Positions 61,926 to 64,000 of a DNA stretch of 64,000 bases are shown here, in pieces. Under the pieces are notes generated by a model that had not been told where the DNA came from, searched no databases, and saw only the letters and a program-made list of their open reading frames with translations. Source of the stretch: Eubacteriales Family XIII. Incertae Sedis bacterium (lineage in GTDB: Bacteria; Bacillota; Clostridia; Peptostreptococcales; Anaerovoracaceae). The stretch is taken from the NCBI GenBank assembly GCA_031272365.1, contig JAISTX010000055.1, forward strand, positions 1 through 64,000, read 5' to 3'. The translations under genes were made by a program, and so were the position numbers. Within the stretch, counting starts at the first letter, position 1. Every line of letters begins with the position of its first letter.

Positions 61926-64000
61926 TCATGGCGAGTCGGCCTCCGGGTCGTAGCTGACGATCAGGCAGTCGCCGAAGTCTTCATAGTACGTTATGTCGCC
62001 CGGGGGGGTGTCATAGGGATAGTATTCGTGGTTCAAGTCGTAATAGTTTCGAAGTATTCCGCGGCTGTATGGCAGATTTTTATAGCCCGACGAGCTGCCG
62101 GCGGCGACAATCCGACCGGTTGAAGCGAGTATGACGGAGGTTGCGAAGGCCACATCCGTATCCCCGAAGCAACGGTACCATTCCAAATCGCCGTTGTCGT
62201 CGATCGAGGCGATCAGAAGGTCGGGTTCCCGCCAGTCGCGGAAGGCCGATTTCGGGTTCACGGCAAACTCGCCCGTCTCCGAACTTGTCGAACCGGCCAG
62301 GACAAAGCCGCCGTCCGGTTTCGGGAAGGCGGAAAAGAACCAATCCACCCGGTCGCCGCCATACAGGCGCTCCCAGGCCACTTTGCCCTGCTGGTCAAAC
62401 CTTACGGCAAATGCGTCTGTGTGTCTGTTTCCCCCCATGCTTGAAAAATCCCCGCTGTTGGTGGACCGGGTCCCCCCGGCTGCGAGGAAGGTGCCGTCCG
62501 GTGCTTTTGTCAAGGCGTAAAAATGGTCTTCCAGAGCGCCGCTCCACCGCTTGACCCATTCCTTCGTGCCGGCGGAATCCGTTTTCACCAGAAGTGCATC
62601 ATAATAATTAGAGCCGCAAGAACCGGCGGCCACGAGCCCGCCGTCGTCCGCCTCGGCTATGGCGTTGAACCGCCCGATGCCAACGCCGATGTATCTCTGG
62701 ATCCACCGGAGTTTCCCGTCTGCGTCAAATGCCGCGATCACAGGGGTGTCTTCTTGCGATCCCGCTGCGGCAAAACCGCCGTCTGCAAGGGCGGTGACCG
62801 CCTTGAACCTGCTCAGACCGAGAGCGGCAATGCTGTCCGCCCAGATGATTTCCCCGTCAATGTCAAACTGGACAATGAGGAAATCCGAGTTGTCGGGGTC
62901 GTAGGCCTCTTCCTTCACCTGACGCCCCACCGCGATGAAATCGCCCTCCGGCATGCGGGTGACGGCCAGCAGGACGCTGTTCGCCGGCAGTCCGAGCTTC
63001 TTCATATACAGCAGCTCGCCGTCCGCGCTCACCCGGGCGACCATGGCGTCGTACTCCAGATCCTCCTCCTCCAAATCCCTTTCCAGGATGGGAAGGGAAA
63101 GGTCGCCATTGAAGGAGGACGCCGTCCCGACGGCGATGAAGCTGCCGTCTTCCGCCTCGACGACCCCCCGGAAGGTTTCCGACAGATTCCCGCCGTACGT
63201 CACGACCCATCTTTTGCCGTTTTCAAAATAGGCGCCCCCCGAGTAGACGGTTATCGTCACGTCATGGCTTTCCGTGCCGTCAAGGCTTGCCGGCGACACG
63301 CGTATCTGGAAAGCCTCGCAGGATTCCATGTGGTGGACATAGCTGCGCCCCAGATAGGTGCCGTCTTCGTTAAAATACTCATAGCCGCTCAGCAGCTCTT
63401 TCAATTCGTCGAATTCCGTGGGGTCCATCCGGTAGGTGGCGCTGTACAGCGATTCCCACTCCAAGTATTGCACGGCCAGGTAGGCCTCCATGCCGCCGGT
63501 GGGCTGCGCTGTCTCAAACATCTCAAACCCTGTCCGGGAGCCCGGGGGGTCGAAGCCCACCAGTTTTTTGAATTCACCGTATTGCATGGCGGGCGCGACC
63601 ATCGTTTTGCAGAGCACGATGAGCCCTGCGGCCACGACGACGGCGCAGAAAACGAAGGGCCTCGCCCTTTTCCGTTTCTGTTGCCGGGCCTCCCGCGCGG
63701 CCAGCCGCTCTTCTTCCGTCAGCTCACGCACCTCTTCGCCAAAGACGAGCTCCCGGTCGCCGAAAGGGTTTTCCTCCTTTGGCGTGCCCCGCAATGCAAG
63801 CAGGAGGGTGAATATGGCCGCAAAAATATAAGTCCACCACGTCACGAAAACAAAGAGGCCGTTCTGCTCGCTGGAATTGCTGAAAATCTCCACAAACAAA
63901 ATCAAGAACATCAGCGCCATCGGAATCCCGGGCATTAGCAGGTATTTCGCGCTCCGCCCCGTATCGTGCAGGCGTCGGACCGACATCGAAAGCGAGGGGA
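61926..64000 (-). CDS. DUF805 domain fused to propeller-like repeats (5' end outside window)
   Basis: At least 690 residues, with the N terminus beyond the window edge; reading is open to 64000 and the residues SMSVRRLHDTGRSAKYLL are the usual middle of DUF805. After three membrane helices and a charged region there is another helix, then six or so repeats of the GGFxxAGxxxxxxxDAxVxRxDxxGxxxWxxxYGG type, as in delta-60 or PQQ-like beta-propellers. The repeats face outside. Function unknown. Confidence 0.75.
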   Translation of the reverse strand, partial: PSLSMSVRRLHDTGRSAKYLLMPGIPMALMFLILFVEIFSNSSEQNGLFVFVTWWTYIFAAIFTLLLALRGTPKEENPFGDRELVFGEEVRELTEEERLAAREARQQKRKRARPFVFCAVVVAAGLIVLCKTMVAPAMQYGEFKKLVGFDPPGSRTGFEMFETAQPTGGMEAYLAVQYLEWESLYSATYRMDPTEFDELKELLSGYEYFNEDGTYLGRSYVHHMESCEAFQIRVSPASLDGTESHDVTITVYSGGAYFENGKRWVVTYGGNLSETFRGVVEAEDGSFIAVGTASSFNGDLSLPILERDLEEEDLEYDAMVARVSADGELLYMKKLGLPANSVLLAVTRMPEGDFIAVGRQVKEEAYDPDNSDFLIVQFDIDGEIIWADSIAALGLSRFKAVTALADGGFAAAGSQEDTPVIAAFDADGKLRWIQRYIGVGIGRFNAIAEADDGGLVAAGSCGSNYYDALLVKTDSAGTKEWVKRWSGALEDHFYALTKAPDGTFLAAGGTRSTNSGDFSSMGGNRHTDAFAVRFDQQGKVAWERLYGGDRVDWFFSAFPKPDGGFVLAGSTSSETGEFAVNPKSAFRDWREPDLLIASIDDNGDLEWYRCFGDTDVAFATSVILASTGRIVAAGSSSGYKNLPYSRGILRNYYDLNHEYYPYDTPPGDITYYEDFGDCLIVSYDPEADSP

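Overview
The window looks like one chromosomal stretch of a GC-rich (my estimate is low-to-mid 60s percent), strictly anaerobic bacterium, most likely a high-GC member of the Clostridia. Supporting signs are strong aaggagg ribosome binding sites, many lipoproteins, a TPP-controlled ECF thiamine system, a sodium/solute symporter next to MttB-family corrinoid chemistry, a nickel racemase homologue, and above all a complete bacterial-type pyrrolysine cassette with split PylSn/PylSc and a tRNA-Pyl with anticodon CUA. The species cannot be named from this sequence.

Layout. 1-4.1 kb is a mosaic: a four-repeat type I-E-like CRISPR array, two VapBC toxin-antitoxin pairs, a phage tail gene remnant, a truncated ion channel, an AAA/DUF4143 ATPase, REP-like hairpins and a stray degenerate CRISPR repeat. 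4.1-8 kb holds a transglutaminase-like lipoprotein, an AraC regulator, a YczE-type membrane protein and a third toxin-antitoxin pair. 8-15.5 kb carries two export-type ABC systems. 15.7-20.4 kb has a TlpA/CxxC/NapH-like redox trio and a NarL-type response regulator and DesK-like kinase separated by corA. 20.4-23.4 kb has an XRE regulator with a membrane protein and a large surface protein. 23.6-27.2 kb is an ABC importer whose binding protein is circularly permuted. 27.4-32 kb is the ATP-grasp/alpha-E/transglutaminase trio facing two AstE-like proteins. 33.8-37.6 kb is a TPP-riboswitch-controlled ECF operon.

37.9-43.4 kb is the pyrrolysine and methyltransferase-accessory operon: a corrinoid protein, a putative corrinoid reactivase, pylB, pylC, pylSc, pylD, pylT and pylSn, largely joined by 4-nt overlaps, with the pylD stop codon lying inside the tRNA anticodon loop. 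43.5-53.8 kb has a GABA-type aminotransferase and a PAS/sigma-54 activator on the minus strand. Facing them is a sigma-54 promoter with two upstream direct repeats. It drives archaeal-type GAPDH and PGK homologues with altered substrate-site motifs, then a GDSL lipoprotein whose nucleophile block sits at the C terminus, a 38-residue membrane protein, a symporter and a non-Pyl MttB homologue. I infer a quaternary-amine catabolic route that may end in substrate-level phosphorylation of a semialdehyde. A malic enzyme and LarA-like racemase follow. 56-64 kb holds a PstS-like protein, beta-propeller-like proteins and a frameshifted DUF2207 gene.

Intergenic regions at 15.6, 23.4, 32.2, 37.8, 56.4 and 59.8 kb carry long hairpin-forming repeats. 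The loci at 23.4, 32.2 and 37.8 kb share a TACCnAATTTTGCA-like core, and the 37.8 kb copy has paired substitutions in both arms.
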